Assembly: GCF_021018895.1 (NCBI RefSeq)
Contig: NC_079364.1
Coordinates: forward strand, 15,926,385 to 15,990,384
Source of the DNA: Seriola aureovittata
Taxonomy: Eukaryota; Chordata; Actinopteri; Carangiformes; Carangidae
Reading direction: 5' to 3'
Length of the DNA: 64,000 nucleotides
A program made the translations under genes and the position numbers. The notes under the pieces are model-generated. The model saw only the letters and a program-made list of their open reading frames with translations. It was not told where the DNA came from and did not search any database. Shown piece by piece: positions 11,057 to 23,117 of this stretch (positions are counted from its first letter, which is position 1; each line of letters begins with the position of its first letter).

Positions 11057-13022
11057 AGACAGAGAGGGAGAGGGGCAGGATGTTCCCTTCCATCCTCAGT
11101 CACTTCTCTCCCTCTTTCCCGCTCTCAGCACCATCCGAACATAGCAAGAAATAGGCTTATTGCTTTGAGTAAAATATGAGTGCAAACATTAAACGAAAAT
11201 AAAAACAGTATCATTTAGCCATGTCTGAAAATTACTCCTGTCATGCGGCCTCTTCATCTCACACCATTAAAATAACGAGGTGTCACTGAGCTCTGCTTCC
11301 ATAGCGCCAATGTTGACACCCATCAAGACAAATCTATATTTCATGGCCACTTACAGATGTATAAATAGCCAAATGAGGTGCGCTAACCATCTATAAAACA
11401 GCACTAAAAGGTTGCCAGAAGATGGCGAGTGTCGTGAGCCAGTTGTGCTAGTAATCAATCTGGGGTGAGAGGAGAGGAAAAGGGGAGAAGAGTAGAAGAG
11501 AGGAGTGGGCTGCATTGCGTGGCTAAGAGGCGAGGCACAACACAGCGCAACAAGCAGGGCAGTAAATCACATCTGCACAGCACGCTGGCCCCACTGACAC
11601 ACAGCCACTTCAACTGACATGGGGCTTGCTCGACAGTCTGATGGATCACCACACTACACTCCATTAAAGGCAAACGGGCACGACAAGCACTGACATAACA
11701 AACAATTAGTCACTGCTGTGGGTATGGACTTTACTTGCTGTTGGCCTGCCTGGAGATGGGCACTCACCTCCTTTCTTGGGCACTGAGGAACATTAGGTCC
11801 CTGCATCTTTTGTAATATTAAATCGCTACATACTGTGTTACAACATTTATGATCATTACAAAGTGCCAGCCATTAGGATTTTGGTGTTTTGGAACAACCG
11901 GAAGATGATCTACCACTGCTCAGACGCAAGCTTTTCATCTTGTCAACTGAAGTGTTTTTGTGTGATTTGTTTTCTGACAGTTAACTAACATATTTGATCC
12001 TGTTTTGTCTCTCTAACAGCTACTTCCTCTTGCTAGTAGAGTTTATGTTTTACAGAAAAACACCTTTGCTCTTGACCCAGAAAGTGAAAAAAGTTATTAA
12101 GTTATTAAAAAACTAATTGCTGCTACTTTTAGTTAGTTCTGTAGTAAACAGCATAGGGGAGATGAATTACATTAAATTGCTGCCTTACTGAGACAAAGAT
12201 CCTATTGACATCTCTTAACATTTTCCAGCAAGCTCCTCATTACACATAAGCACACTGACACACAGGTACTCTTATACAGAGTAGACCGTATTTCAAATAT
12301 CAAGAGGACAAACACTGGACCTTCTGCACTCCTTGTGATGATCATAACCAGTGTTGCCATAGGTTGCAACTCACACGAGACACAACTGATTAACTGTCTG
12401 TATTGTGTGTAACCCATTGGAGGAGATGTGTGTGTGAGAGACATGCATATGTGTGAGGTTTTGTTTTGCTAATCGAGGTCTGGCATAAGAGGGCGACATT
12501 CAGAACTTCCCATGCTTTGAAGTCTTACAGGGACAGCTGGGGTTCAAAGAGCAGGACTGAGGACTTGGGGATTTGTTTTGTCTGTTTACTGTGCTCATGT
12601 CATGAGGAGAAAATTAGTGTGAAAGTAAGTGTGTAGCGAGCAGCACCTCCATACTTCAATTACAGATGGAGGTGAGCTCCCTATCAGACCTTTAGCCACC
12701 TCCACTCTACTACTGGTCTCCACTGGGCACCAACACCCATTATTTAACACACACACATCTCTCCCTCGGCATGACTTTAGTCCATCAGTACTCAGATGAT
12801 CCTCTTCGTCTCTCCACAGTCTTGCGTACAGTAGCTTCATAAACTATACTCAGCAACAATACTCAGCAATACATTACATTGTAATGTTGACACAAGGCAG
12901 GTTGGGTCAATGGATTCATGCTGTTGAAGCCAAATTCTGTGTGAATATGTAGAGGTCCTTGAAGAAAATCCATCTTGAAAATCTACTGCACTGGATTGGA
13001 TTGTCATTGTCCAACTGGATTG

Positions 13023-13128
13023 TGCATGCAGCAAAGGGCCCAGGCCAGATTCACGCCCCGGCCACTGTGGCAAGGACCCAGCCTTGATCTGGTAGGCCCT
13101 TAATCAGGTGAGCTACCAGTGCGCCCAA
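13023..13128 (-). mobile_element. tRNA-derived SINE
   Basis: On the minus strand the sequence begins gggcgcactggtagctcacc, with a good box A (tagctcacctg). A box B-like stretch (ggcgtgaatctgg) and the fish SINE core end 'ccctttgctgcatg' follow. A ccttgccacagtggcc linker joins the tRNA boxes. The copy is truncated just after the 'gctgcatg' block. Confidence 0.68.
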
Positions 13129-13232
13129 CTCAAATCTGAGCCTATAAAACTGAAGGGATCTGGACCCTTTCTGAAGAAACACTATGTGCACACACTCAAA
13201 TCCATACATGCATGCATATGTGTGCACAGGAG

Positions 13233-13269
13233 CACAGACAGACAGACAGACACACACACACACACACAC
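13233..13269. repeat. (CAGA)n then (CA)n
   Basis: Compound microsatellite. It generates the His/Thr-rich ORFs in this region. Confidence 0.85.
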
Positions 13270-14309
13270 TTGTTCACTCTCTCAAATTATCTCTCACACA
13301 TTTACACACAAGCATATATAATACATCAATACAGCTTGTCACTTACCAAAACATCAATTCATCCTTTTCACTGTGTCCAAATCCTTTCTATAACACCAAA
13401 TGTCCCTCCTGAATTCATCTCCCTGCCTCTGAAGGATGCTCCATTGCCAGGCATGATGGCCTCTGTTCTTTTTATGGTCAAGCATTTTCTTGCTATGTTC
13501 CCCGCTCCATGGCAGCTATCACTTGGTTGTCCTCTAGAGTACGTGTTTGTCTGTAAATGATTGACACTGTAACCTGACTGAATAAAAAGCTATGGTGATA
13601 CAAGAATTAATAATAGTGTGTGTAAGAGTGTTGACAACCATGGTGAATATTGCAATAATCTGTTGGTCTCGTTCAAGATGCCAAGGACCACCTCACACTC
13701 CTGTCTTTACACACAGCTTCTATTCAGCTCCTTCTGAATTTCACAACACTGATGCTCCCTTTCTCCCATCCAGCTAATCAGCCCTGCTTTTCAGCAATAT
13801 TCAAACCACACCCAACCCATATTACTGTCCTCACAACCACCTGTCCATTCAGCAGACAGCTTCTGAAGATCTGCAAGGTAAAATTTTGTTTACCAAACAC
13901 AAATGCAGTGGTCGAAAATAGTTTTTTTTCCCGTGTATACAGGAAGAACATGTACTGTTTTCATTTATTGTTACATTAAATTTCTCTTGCTCTCTCAGTA
14001 CACCCATGATAGTGGACAGCTAATGGTAAATCTGGGAGCACTGATTTATCATCATAGGTACATAAGTTTACAGCATTGGGAAAGTACGTGAGAAAAGAAA
14101 ATACTGAGTATTAAAATGAGAGGGTCATGTATCTCAGAGTTGCTTCAGGAACACATTTGTAAAAACCACAGCTCATTTGTTTCATGTAGGTGGCTGAGTG
14201 ACAGACTAAGCTGCTATTGTGTATTGCCCTTCACCTTGCAGACACACTTCCTGGGCATTCAAGTTCTGATTCACTGGCTCCTCACACTTAAATACTTTGA
14301 CAACAAAAG

Positions 14310-14448
<139 letters not shown>

Positions 14449-14485
14449 TTAGGAAACGTTTGGAGGTAACTTTGTGGGAACTGAC

Positions 14486-14643
14486 CTGTGACCTGGGATC
14501 ATTCATGTCCTTCTGTAGAGACTGTGAGTGTGGTCCTGCTGGGCCATCTTAGTGAGGCAAGCCTGGTGCTTGGAGGCAGAGTGGTCACTGTTTAATCTCT
14601 GGGTCCCCTGTCTGCCTCCAGAGCCTGCATATGACTTTTCTAT
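14486..14643 (-). pseudogene. Coiled-coil exon with all three frames closed
   Basis: The acceptor is tgcttctcactcag and the donor ACAG|gtcagt; 158 nt. Helical pieces occur in three frames: HMQALEADRG, then LNSDHSASKHQACLTKMAQQ, then SLQKDMND. Each frame alone meets a stop (TGA, TAG/TAA or TGA). The final piece leads toward the VEVSR exon. From memory, the order of KMAQQ, the D/N-rich helix and VEVSR recalls CCDC150. At least two or three indels are needed to restore one frame. Confidence 0.58.
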
Positions 14644-15991
14644 CTGAGTGAGAAGCACACATAGGTCTACTTTAATAAGCTGATACATTGACAAAAGACA
14701 CAGGTATATCCTTGCAGGATGCACATTTTTTGCCATATATGGCTCTGTAGTCTATAACATGTCAGAGCAGAGCTGTGCTATCATGGAATTCTCCTTGTTG
14801 CAAACTGTCCTAGGTTGCCTGGAGCTCAGTGCACGGTCACTTTCTCCTTCCTTCCTCCTGCTGGCTAGACCACTGCAACAGCAACAAAACTAGCCATGGG
14901 ACTGAGTGTGTGCATTTGTGCTGTGCTCTGGTATGTGTATATTTGTGTTAGGGCAGGTGGTGGGATTGAGTGTGAGCACCAGTGGGGATTCAGAGACAGA
15001 CAGATGTGTACCTACTATCTCCCTACAGCTCCACTGGCACTTTAATGACACCAGCTCTAGTGTACATTAGATTATTAGACTCCAGAGTACAATATCCCAG
15101 ACTGGATAATATTGTTTTTTTCCTCTGGCTGATGATGCATTACAAAAATAAGGAATGGTGTAACAGATGTCTCTCGGGGTAAAAATAATAAATCACACAG
15201 ACTTGTAACATGGTTGAGAAAAATGCGCCCACAAACACACCCACATCCAGAAAACATTCAGTGATTCATTTACTCTCTTTATTCCAACTGAGCAGCAAGC
15301 CGGGAGAGAGGAAATGAGACAGAGAAGAAGGGAAAAAAGCGATTAGTTTGCATTTAACTTGCAAACATCATTAAGGCCTCTGCTCTAATTGTGTTGTTTT
15401 AAATGACTGAAATCTGATAATGACTTCATTAGTGACTCAGTGTAATGATGACTCCAAGGGTTTAGTGAGAAAGAGGAATAAATACAGAGAGACAAGGAGA
15501 GTGTATGTGTGTATGACACAAAGTGTGACGAGACGGAGGAAAGAACAAATGCACTAAGGATGAGAATGAATCACCATGTAGATACACACCTAACTGCACA
15601 CAAAAATGGAAGAAAATGATACACGCAGAAAAGAATTACCTATGATTGATCAGAATAAGTATAAAATAATAATAATAATGATAACAACAATCACAGGAGA
15701 ACAGACATGGCTAAAGATATGTGTGTGTATCTGTTTTTAAATGTGTGTGTCCTCTCTAATGCAGAAGGGGACTGCTTGAGAAGGGGAGAGGTCTAATCCA
15801 TAATACGGCAGCTCGCTGCATGGCTGCATACATTACTGCATCAATCAGTGCTAAGCTGCAGTGTAATTTTCTAACTCCCTATTTCTCTCCCTACCCCATC
15901 ACACAGACAACACCCCATGGCTATTTCTGATGAGATTCAGAGCTGGAGAGAGGGAATGAAGGTGAGGAGGGGGAAGGGTATTTATGGAGCA

Positions 15992-16063
15992 GTCTCCTCT
16001 CCTCTCCTCTCCTCTTTTCCTCTCCTCTCCTCTCTTCTCCCCTCCTCTCCTCTCCTCTCCTCC
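15992..16063. repeat. (CTCCT)n polypyrimidine tract
   Basis: Imperfect CTCCT/CTCTC repeats over about 70 bp, pure pyrimidine apart from the flanks. This composition can form triplex (H-DNA). Confidence 0.85.
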
Positions 16064-16781
16064 TATCCATCCAGCCCCCTGATTAATTTCCAACTAGATT
16101 GCTTGGCTAGCAGCACTATTAGCATAAAATTTCCATGGATCAAGTCCAGCTATGAAACCCTTTCATCAAGTTGCTTGTCAAACACAAAATTTCAAATCTC
16201 ATTTTGTTTCTAATATCATTTTCATACTAGGGGTGTGATGGGAAGAGGAATCAGGGGCTACGGTGTGGCTGTCAACGAAGTGGTGGGGGGGTAACACAGG
16301 ATTGTTATTCCAAAGATAAACGGAGTCATCAATCAAAATTAGCACTAGGTTTGGAATGAGATTCTGCACGAACCGGACCTCACATGCACGCATGTGTGCA
16401 TGTGTGCATGTCTGCATACATGTCCACATGCACCAGTGGAGCCCAACATCCAAAGTCAGTGCTGGGTGGATGGTGGGGTGGCATCAGTAGGCTTGATCTG
16501 AACTCAAACAAAATAAAAAGTGAGCTCTGCTTATTCTCTCATCTTCTAGTGCTTTGAGTCAGCAACAGCACTGTCATGTATTTACATTTATCACCATACA
16601 AAGCACAACACCTCCACAAACTCATAAAATGCTTGTCAATGTGCTAGTCTTTGACATCCACCACAATAAATAATTCTAACCATTGCTTTAATTACAAAAT
16701 GTGCAACACTGACACCGGTGCCTCCCCCAAACCGCTACGCTGTACCATTAATTATGAAAAATAAGGAAGGAGAGCAGTGGC

Positions 16782-16796
16782 GGGGGGGGGGGGGGG
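16782..16796. repeat. Poly-G run
   Basis: About 15 consecutive G. Prone to assembly length error. Confidence 0.85.
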
Positions 16797-16839
16797 TTAT
16801 TTTAATAAGGATACAGAATCAATGCAATTTAATCAATCT

Positions 16840-17110
16840 GAGCTAATTAGAAAAAGCTATATTGTGAAACAATCAAGGTGCATAAACAAGATTAAAATAA
16901 ATGAACTGTGCCAAGAGAGGCGTGCTCTAATTAAATGATACAAATTGTCATTCCATGGCTGTGCGCTGTTTGTTGACACCATGAAGAAGAGAGCGTGACA
17001 CGCCTGACCACCCTCATGAGGCCCACTCCTACTGCATCTTTAACAGAATTCATTAGACTGAGGGCAAATGGTAAGTTTTGTCCTGGTCAGACGGGAGACT
17101 TATTCTCGGT
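16840..17110. promoter_or_regulatory. Candidate conserved non-coding element
   Basis: The block is not low-complexity, yet it is dense in AT-rich transcription-factor-like words: ctaattagaa, ctaattaaatgata, cattccatgg, attcattaga. This texture is common in vertebrate conserved intronic enhancers. It is called from appearance only, and conservation cannot be tested here. Confidence 0.22.
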
Positions 17111-17589
17111 TTAAGAATTAGCTGGTGAACATACTGCGAAACTGAGCAGCTACAGAGCCAAATATTTCATGCAGAAGTTAGTGAACCACCTACAAACTTT
17201 AGTCTGCCCAGTGTTTTTATGTTTTCAATGAATTACCCCAAATCAAAAATGGGGCGATGTGCATTTTGAAATCGTACTCAACATTTTGGCTCTCTGAAAG
17301 ATGACCAGAAAAAGAGGATACAACATTATATCACAGAAAGGCATTGACAAGAACTGACAAGAACTGATAGACATCCAAGACCCTGGTGACCTCTTTATCA
17401 GGTTGGACTTTTATCTCTCCAGTTACAACAGTTTGTTACACTTGAATTGGTCATGAAATAAAAGCAGCATCAACAATAGCAAAAATTACAGTGTCATTAG
17501 ATGGAGAATGTGTTTTAGGGGACATGTCGCACTGGGAACCCAGTTACTGAGACAACAGATCTTTGGCATGTGTTGTGGTGACCCAAGAG

Positions 17590-17966
17590 CGGGTGATGAA
17601 TTAAAGGAAAAACCAACATTAATTGTGTTGGGCCACCACATGCCTCGTGAACAGCTTCATTGTTCTTTGGCATTGATTGTGCAAGTCTCTGGACTGTACT
17701 AGAGGGATGAGCATCATTCTTCCAGAAATTATTTCCTCATTTGGTGCTTCGATGATGGTGGCGGAGAGCGCCGTCTAACATGTCGCTCCAAAATCTGCCA
17801 TAGGTGTTCAATTGGGTTGAGATATGGTGACTGCGAAGGCCACAGTATATGATTCACGTCATTTTCATGCTCATCAAACCATTCAGTGACCCCTCGTGCC
17901 CTATGGATGGGAGCACTATCCTGTTTCTCCATTCACTTTTAGGTTTTCCCTTTAATTTCTCACCCG
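17590..17966 (-). mobile_element. Internally deleted Tc1-like transposon
   Basis: 25-nt terminal inverted repeats (cgggtgatgaattaaaggaa... at 17590-17614, and its complement at 17942-17966) agree at 22 of 25 positions. Between them, on the minus strand, lies the C-terminal third of a Tc1 transposase with the motifs APIHRARGVTEWFDEHEND and [15 protein letters not shown]. These cover the second catalytic Asp and the downstream Glu region of the DDE domain. It breaks down after KHQMRK (stop). The N-terminal DNA-binding and first catalytic parts are missing, so the copy cannot be autonomous. Confidence 0.85.
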
Positions 17967-18513
17967 TCTGTAAATGTACATGTGTGCTGAAGATGATCAC
18001 ATATGTTCATGCATGTGCACTGACACTTGTAAGAGATTACTGCACGTGCTCCTGCTGGAGCTGCTCTCAGCCCCTCCAATTTCTGACCAGTTTGGAGACC
18101 CCCCCCCCCAAAAGAGAGACACGCAAAAAGAAGGTTGAAGGACACAACAGTGTCAACATGAACGAGTTATCAGTGAATACGATTACGGATGCACACAGAC
18201 AAGAAAATCTGTTTTTCTTTCTACATTTAATGCTAATTGGAATTCTATGACCATGAGTAGTTTGTGACACAAGGCTCAACTCTGTGCCACAGAGACACAA
18301 ACATGCATGTATGCTTGCCCACACACACAAACACACTCATTTAATGTTCAGTGAATCGTTATCACTTATCAGGAATAATTGCTGCATGTTTGTGCAAGTG
18401 TGAAATTGAACAAAATCCCACTCCATATAATTAAAGAAAACACAGTGAGCACACAATAACACGGAGAGGCCAGGAGAGCGTGAAGGCATGGATACAACCG
18501 AAGGCAACCACAG
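17967..18513. other. Intron, nothing recognised
   Basis: Contains a short poly-C (about 18101-18109) and scattered CA dinucleotides. No coding or repeat-family signal. Confidence 0.4.
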
Positions 18514-18646
18514 CCTATTATGTTCTTTCTCTATCTGAACCTCAGCTTCCAGTTCAACCTGTGGAGTCCTTTCTGGGTGTTCAGAAAATTTGATTTTCCT
18601 CACATATCGCTGCATGCTACTTTAGCTCAGCGCTAAATTGTAACTT
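18514..18646 (-). pseudogene. Degenerate coiled-coil exon with two stops
   Basis: The acceptor 'ctgtatttttcttccag' is excellent. In phase 0 the segment reads KLQFSAELK, TAG (complement of 18617-18619), HAAICEENQIF, TGA (complement of 18581-18583). It then becomes helical again in another frame: VELEAEVQIEKEHNR. No good donor follows, so the 3' border is approximate. The helical remnants, two stops and a frame change together make this the clearest sign of decay. Confidence 0.5.
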
Positions 18647-20107
18647 CTGGAAGAAAAATACAGAATTAGTCTCATGCTCTCTCCACCTCTCAGCTTCCAC
18701 TCACTTGTCTCTCTTTCTGTCTGTCTTCTTCTGTCTGCTGACCCGTCTGCTTGGATGAAAATGACATCCTCTGGTGAGTCTAAGGAAACACCACATAAAG
18801 CAATTACTAACAAGCCTGATGTGCCACCCCCTCCTTTCCCTTTGTGTAGGGAGGGGATAGAGTGGAGCCAAGTGCCCTTCAGCAAAAATGAATTTTCCAA
18901 TTTCAGTTAGTTCTTCCATGAATAAATAAACAAATGAATAATTGAAAGGAGTAACATAAATAAATAACATCACAAACATTTCGCCAGTACTCATAAGTAT
19001 TCTGCAGATAACTTGGGCTGCATGCTAATGATAAAAAACAGTACATGTAGCTGGGTTGAGATGCATTATTCACCGCTCTAGTCTAACCAAAATTAAATAA
19101 ATAAAAATCTCTCAAGGAACTCAAACATCCTCTCAGCATTGAAGTGACAGGCCTGTCCCATTTATAACACACAAGGACACTGTGGAAAACAAATAACTGA
19201 CCAGTCGGATGCACAAGGGAATAAATAAACCAGCAAGGAGCTGGCAGCCATTGACAGGATCTCCAAAATTTCAGCAAGTCGTTAGAAGGAAAAAAAACTT
19301 CCAAGAGCCAGAAATGAAACAATAAGTTCTACAGAAAAGGAGATATGATGACAAGGCGAATTTTCACACTGCACAGATATTGGGACAGTTGGACACAACA
19401 AGAAAAAAGTCATTTCCACTTATTGACAACAAAATTTTCCCTGCAACGGCCCAAAGTTGATATTTTATATCGACAGAGAGACTGACAGTTTAGTTAGAGA
19501 CGCTTATGTCAGAGGATGTAGAATGATTTCTAGCATAAATGCTTCTATACAACAGTGGAAAAGGCTGTGTTCTCCAGTGAAACCAAAAAGCAGCACAGGA
19601 CTCACTGGAGAGTGAAATAAAACCCTGTATGCTATACAGAGCAGTCACATATCACTAAGATATGGGAGACACAAAATGCATAGATTCCATAGCCAAGTAT
19701 GGCAGTAAGAACTCAGGTTGTAACAAAGTATAACCAGGAGCAGAGGCAATATGAATCAAGCTGCCTAAACTTAAAAACCACCTCATTGTCTTTAGAGGAG
19801 TGATTGGTCACTTGTTTGAATGCAATGATGAAAATTATTATTATTATTAACAGTCAGTTGATGGTGATGATGCATCATGTGGCCTTCCAGCTCAAAAACC
19901 AGGTAAATTAACCTTGTGATTCTTTGTTAGTCAGATGGCGAAGACTATTACAGGAGCATGTCCACAGCTCCAAACAAATCTGTATTAGACTTTTTAAGGT
20001 TACAAATATTCCACTTTTTTGTAAGAAAAAAAGAAAGTGTGAGGGTAATATTGTCTAGTCGTGAGGTCGAGGAGTCCAACAACAACAAATCCACGCAGTA
20101 AACTCAC
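18647..20107. other. Intron, nothing recognised
   Basis: AT-rich sequence. A short (TTA)n tract lies near 19834-19847. No coding evidence on either strand. Confidence 0.4.
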
Positions 20108-20149
20108 CATGTCCAAATCTAAGCAGATATCTATTCCGGACTCAACATC
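20108..20149 (-). CDS. Possible small exon
   Basis: 42 open nt, phase 0 to 0, between gatttattag and donor ATG|gtgagt: DVESGIDICLDLDM. The splice sites are good but the peptide is not clearly coil. Chance matches of this quality are expected in 64 kb. Confidence 0.22.
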
Positions 20150-21799
20150 CTAATAAATCAAGGCCTCATTCTATCACAGCTAATGTCCTATTCTACAGAA
20201 ACAGAGGTGGTAGATGTAGGGCTTATGTGGAGGCAATATTGAATGAGGAGTTAAACAATGATTACTAATCTCATTGTATTAGAATAAAGAACAGCACATC
20301 AGCAAACACAGGGGAAAGTTGCCCTTTGTCCTCTGCTTGGCTCGTTTTCCACAAAGCTCATTAAGGGATGCTGTTAACATGCTTCCTAAGCACAAAATGT
20401 TAATTAAAAACACAAGGCTAATATGCATTTTAACACCACACTTTTGAACGCCATGGAAAAAAAAAAAAAAAATCTAATTTCCTCTGTGGTTCTGCTGATC
20501 GCAGTCTGATGCGGTGCTGAAGTTAATTAGAACCCTGTGATCTGATGTGATGAGGGGGTGACCACCCCTGTCCACCCCCACACCCCCTCCCACCGCCTCC
20601 CCCAGAGTTAGGCTGAGAAACCTGACAATACACAGACGACCAAGGTCAGCGTGGGAGTTACTGTAGCACAGTAATCATCAATGACAGTAAGAGTGGAGTC
20701 TTTGGTCAGTTAGAGGGTAAAGTATAGTATTATTTATGAATCTCTCTTGCATTCATATCAGTTCGTACAAAGATGTTTGGAGTATATGGCGTAGATTGTT
20801 TGAGTCCCTACCAGTCTCCTCACCCCAAATTCAGCTATGGAGTAATATGGTCTGTGAACTTGGTTGCCTCTAGAGTCACAGTGTGCTCCCTCAACATTAA
20901 AACAACACGTCTGTAACAGCTCTGATAAGTTTTCACTAAAAGACACTCAAAGAGGGGGACCATTTTTATGAAGTGACAAACTCACACAGTGACAGGATCA
21001 GCCCATAAAAGTCCATGCGAATGAAATGAACGAGTGTTCGCTGGGTGTGAAAATATACTGCGGCACACACCTCTGCAGACCCCTCTATTAATCAACCTGT
21101 CTGCACTTTGTTTTGAGAGTAATCTCGTCCAACCACCAGAGAAGCACTCAGCAGTAAGTGGCGCTTGGCTGTGCTTTGAAGGCCGTGGTTTATTGCCATC
21201 CCAAAGCACAGCAAGACTGCGCTGTAAAAACACATCATCTCAGTGCTCAACACTTGCCTCCAGTTACACACCTCACACATGGCTATCTAGACCTCCTTAA
21301 CCACTCTTGGTCCAAGCATACCAATCACAGTTAAACACAGTATGGGCTTTTGTTTATGTCCTTTTCTTGGCTTTATGCAAAACGGGCAGTCATCTGCCTC
21401 AGTCTCTCCCTTTCTAATGCTATGACATGACAAGAGAATAAGTTCACTTTTCATACATAAGGGCAGTTAAGGTCATGCCCTTTTATACCTCCATCTCTAC
21501 ACAAATGAAAAGTTAGAAAACAGCAGCATAGCAGGTCAACATCACAAGTTAGAAATTCCTGAAAACTCACTCTGTGGATGTTGAAAGATCAGCTACTGAG
21601 GTGAATTTAAGATGGTTTCTTAGAAAGGCTGTATTATGGAAAGGTCAGTCTGGTCTTATCGCCCATGCCACTGCAAAAAGGTGAAGACTTATTAAACAGA
21701 TTTCTTTTTAACTGACCTCTCTGAGAGTATCAAGGTGACAACGGCACATGTGTGTTTGTGAATGCATCACTATGTGTAGGTCATGCTTGTTGAGAAATC
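20150..21799. other. Intron, nothing recognised
   Basis: Includes an A run at about 20456-20471 and a C-rich stretch near 20560-20605. A 25-nt candidate exon (21571-21595) with donor AGA|gtgagt was judged too short to call. Confidence 0.4.
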
Positions 21800-21870
21800 C
21801 TGAGGGCCATATCTTGTCCTTCAGCTGGCGTTCCTTAAATCTCTTTATTTCTTTTTTATACTTTCCAAAG
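21800..21870 (-). pseudogene. Probable coiled-coil exon
   Basis: After acceptor gtttggttcag the peptide is FGKYKKEIKRFKERQLKD, strongly helical and charged. It then appears to switch frame into MALRISQQA. No clear donor follows, so the low-coordinate end is approximate. Fits between the exons at 23.0 and 18.5 kb. Confidence 0.42.
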
Positions 21871-23024
21871 CTGAACCAAACACACAAAGACACAGATGCA
21901 AACTTGTATTTCCATTGAGTTGAGGCACATCACTGAGAGAGCATGGTTCATGACTGCGACTCAAATGAAGTGCCTTTTCAGCAATTCATTTGTTGCCATT
22001 TCACTCCAAATTAATTTGACAAGGCTTTTTCTTGTTTTCTTTAGTGGCACAGCCAGGGCCACTGACCCCTCCTACATCCTTCCTCTGCTTGACTACAGCG
22101 AGAGGCATCTAAAACTTTAACAAAACAAAGTGCCTCTTCTTTTTACTTGACCTTCTCATGAATACCTCCTTTTATTTTTCAATATTAGCAGTGCAAGTGA
22201 AATTTAAAATGGACGTAGATGTGCTGAAATATTGAAGTGGAGGGTAGTTGTCGGCTGGGCAGTGGTGTAGTGGCAGAGTGGGTTGAGTGCTGAGATGAGG
22301 CTTATATAGATTTGTCCAACCTCACAATCAATAGCATCCATGAGCCTAATGAACATTAGCCACACCAGGTCTTTCCTGACATTTATGGAGCCATTGTGTT
22401 AAGAAAATGAAGTTGAGCTAATTGCACATACGAATGAGCTTGCACGGTAAATACCATATAATATTGACTTGCCATTGTAAGTGACATCAAATTTCAAGCA
22501 GGAAAGACTGAAGCGCATGTGCCAACATGTTTTGGAGGCAGAGTAAAGCAGGTCTGAGGAAGTGATTGCTCTTAAATGGGTGACCTCCTGTCCTTCACAT
22601 CCTAGAAAGAAGATATTACTTTGGACCTCTGTTTACACACTAAGAAGGTATATGTGAATGTTACATTCATCCTTCAAGGACTCAAAGATTGAATGTTTTC
22701 TTCCTGCACCACCAATGAAAAGAGCTTCTGACCTACATCTTAAAGGTAGCATACGTGGCATAGCTGCAGCTCCTCTTCAAGCATTTTTTTTCCTTTCCTC
22801 TCAAAACGAGGTGGTCAGCGTGTCTAGGCTTGGAGGCCAACAGGACTCTTCTAGCTTTCTTCTTGGAGATCAGTCAAAAGAAAGGATGAACCGAAGCCAA
22901 AGGTTCACCTGAGCACTTATATGTAGTGGAAAGCCCTTCACTCTTTATTGAGGAAATGTGGATACATGTGAATGCATGTGTGTGTGCCTTCGGTCAATAG
23001 GAAGGCCACTGACTTTCTTTGCAC
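21871..23024. other. Intron with a possible SINE scrap
   Basis: At 22260-22300 'tggtgtagtggcagagtggg' contains a perfect RNA polymerase III box A-like word (tggtgtagtgg), but no convincing box B follows. It may be a SINE head. Nothing else was recognised. Confidence 0.3.
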
Positions 23025-23117
23025 CTCTTGCCTGTCATCCTCCAGCAGCGTCTTTGGCCTGTCTATCTCCACCTGTAGCTCAGAAATCTGTTCTTCATTC
23101 TGCCACTTTGCCTCCTC
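23025..23117 (-). CDS. Coiled-coil exon, intact
   Basis: 93 nt (31 codons), phase 0 at both ends. The peptide begins EEAKWQNEEQISELQVEID and ends KTLLEDDRQE, an uninterrupted amphipathic helix apart from one Pro. The acceptor is gtgttgagcag, and the donor is either GAG|gtgcaa or an upstream GC-type CAG|gcaaga. One of the four clean exons of the series. Confidence 0.68.

Larger units (their letters stand above)
14644..17589. other. Intron with pyrimidine tract, poly-G and AT-rich conserved-looking blocks
   Basis: No coding signal. Contents are the CT-rich repeat at 15992-16063, a G run at 16782-16796 and homeobox-site-rich AT blocks (taatta, attaa, tgcat motifs) near 15340-15460, 16080-16200 and 16840-17110. 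Confidence 0.4.

Noticed and set aside
11768..11800. 33-nt segment with strong donor GGAG|gtgagt
   Set aside because: Poor acceptor, and peptide GPNVPQCPRKE is not coil; likely a chance donor.
22249..22320. tRNA gene or SINE at a box A-like word
   Set aside because: Box A matches, but no box B and no cloverleaf could be drawn; left as a note only.
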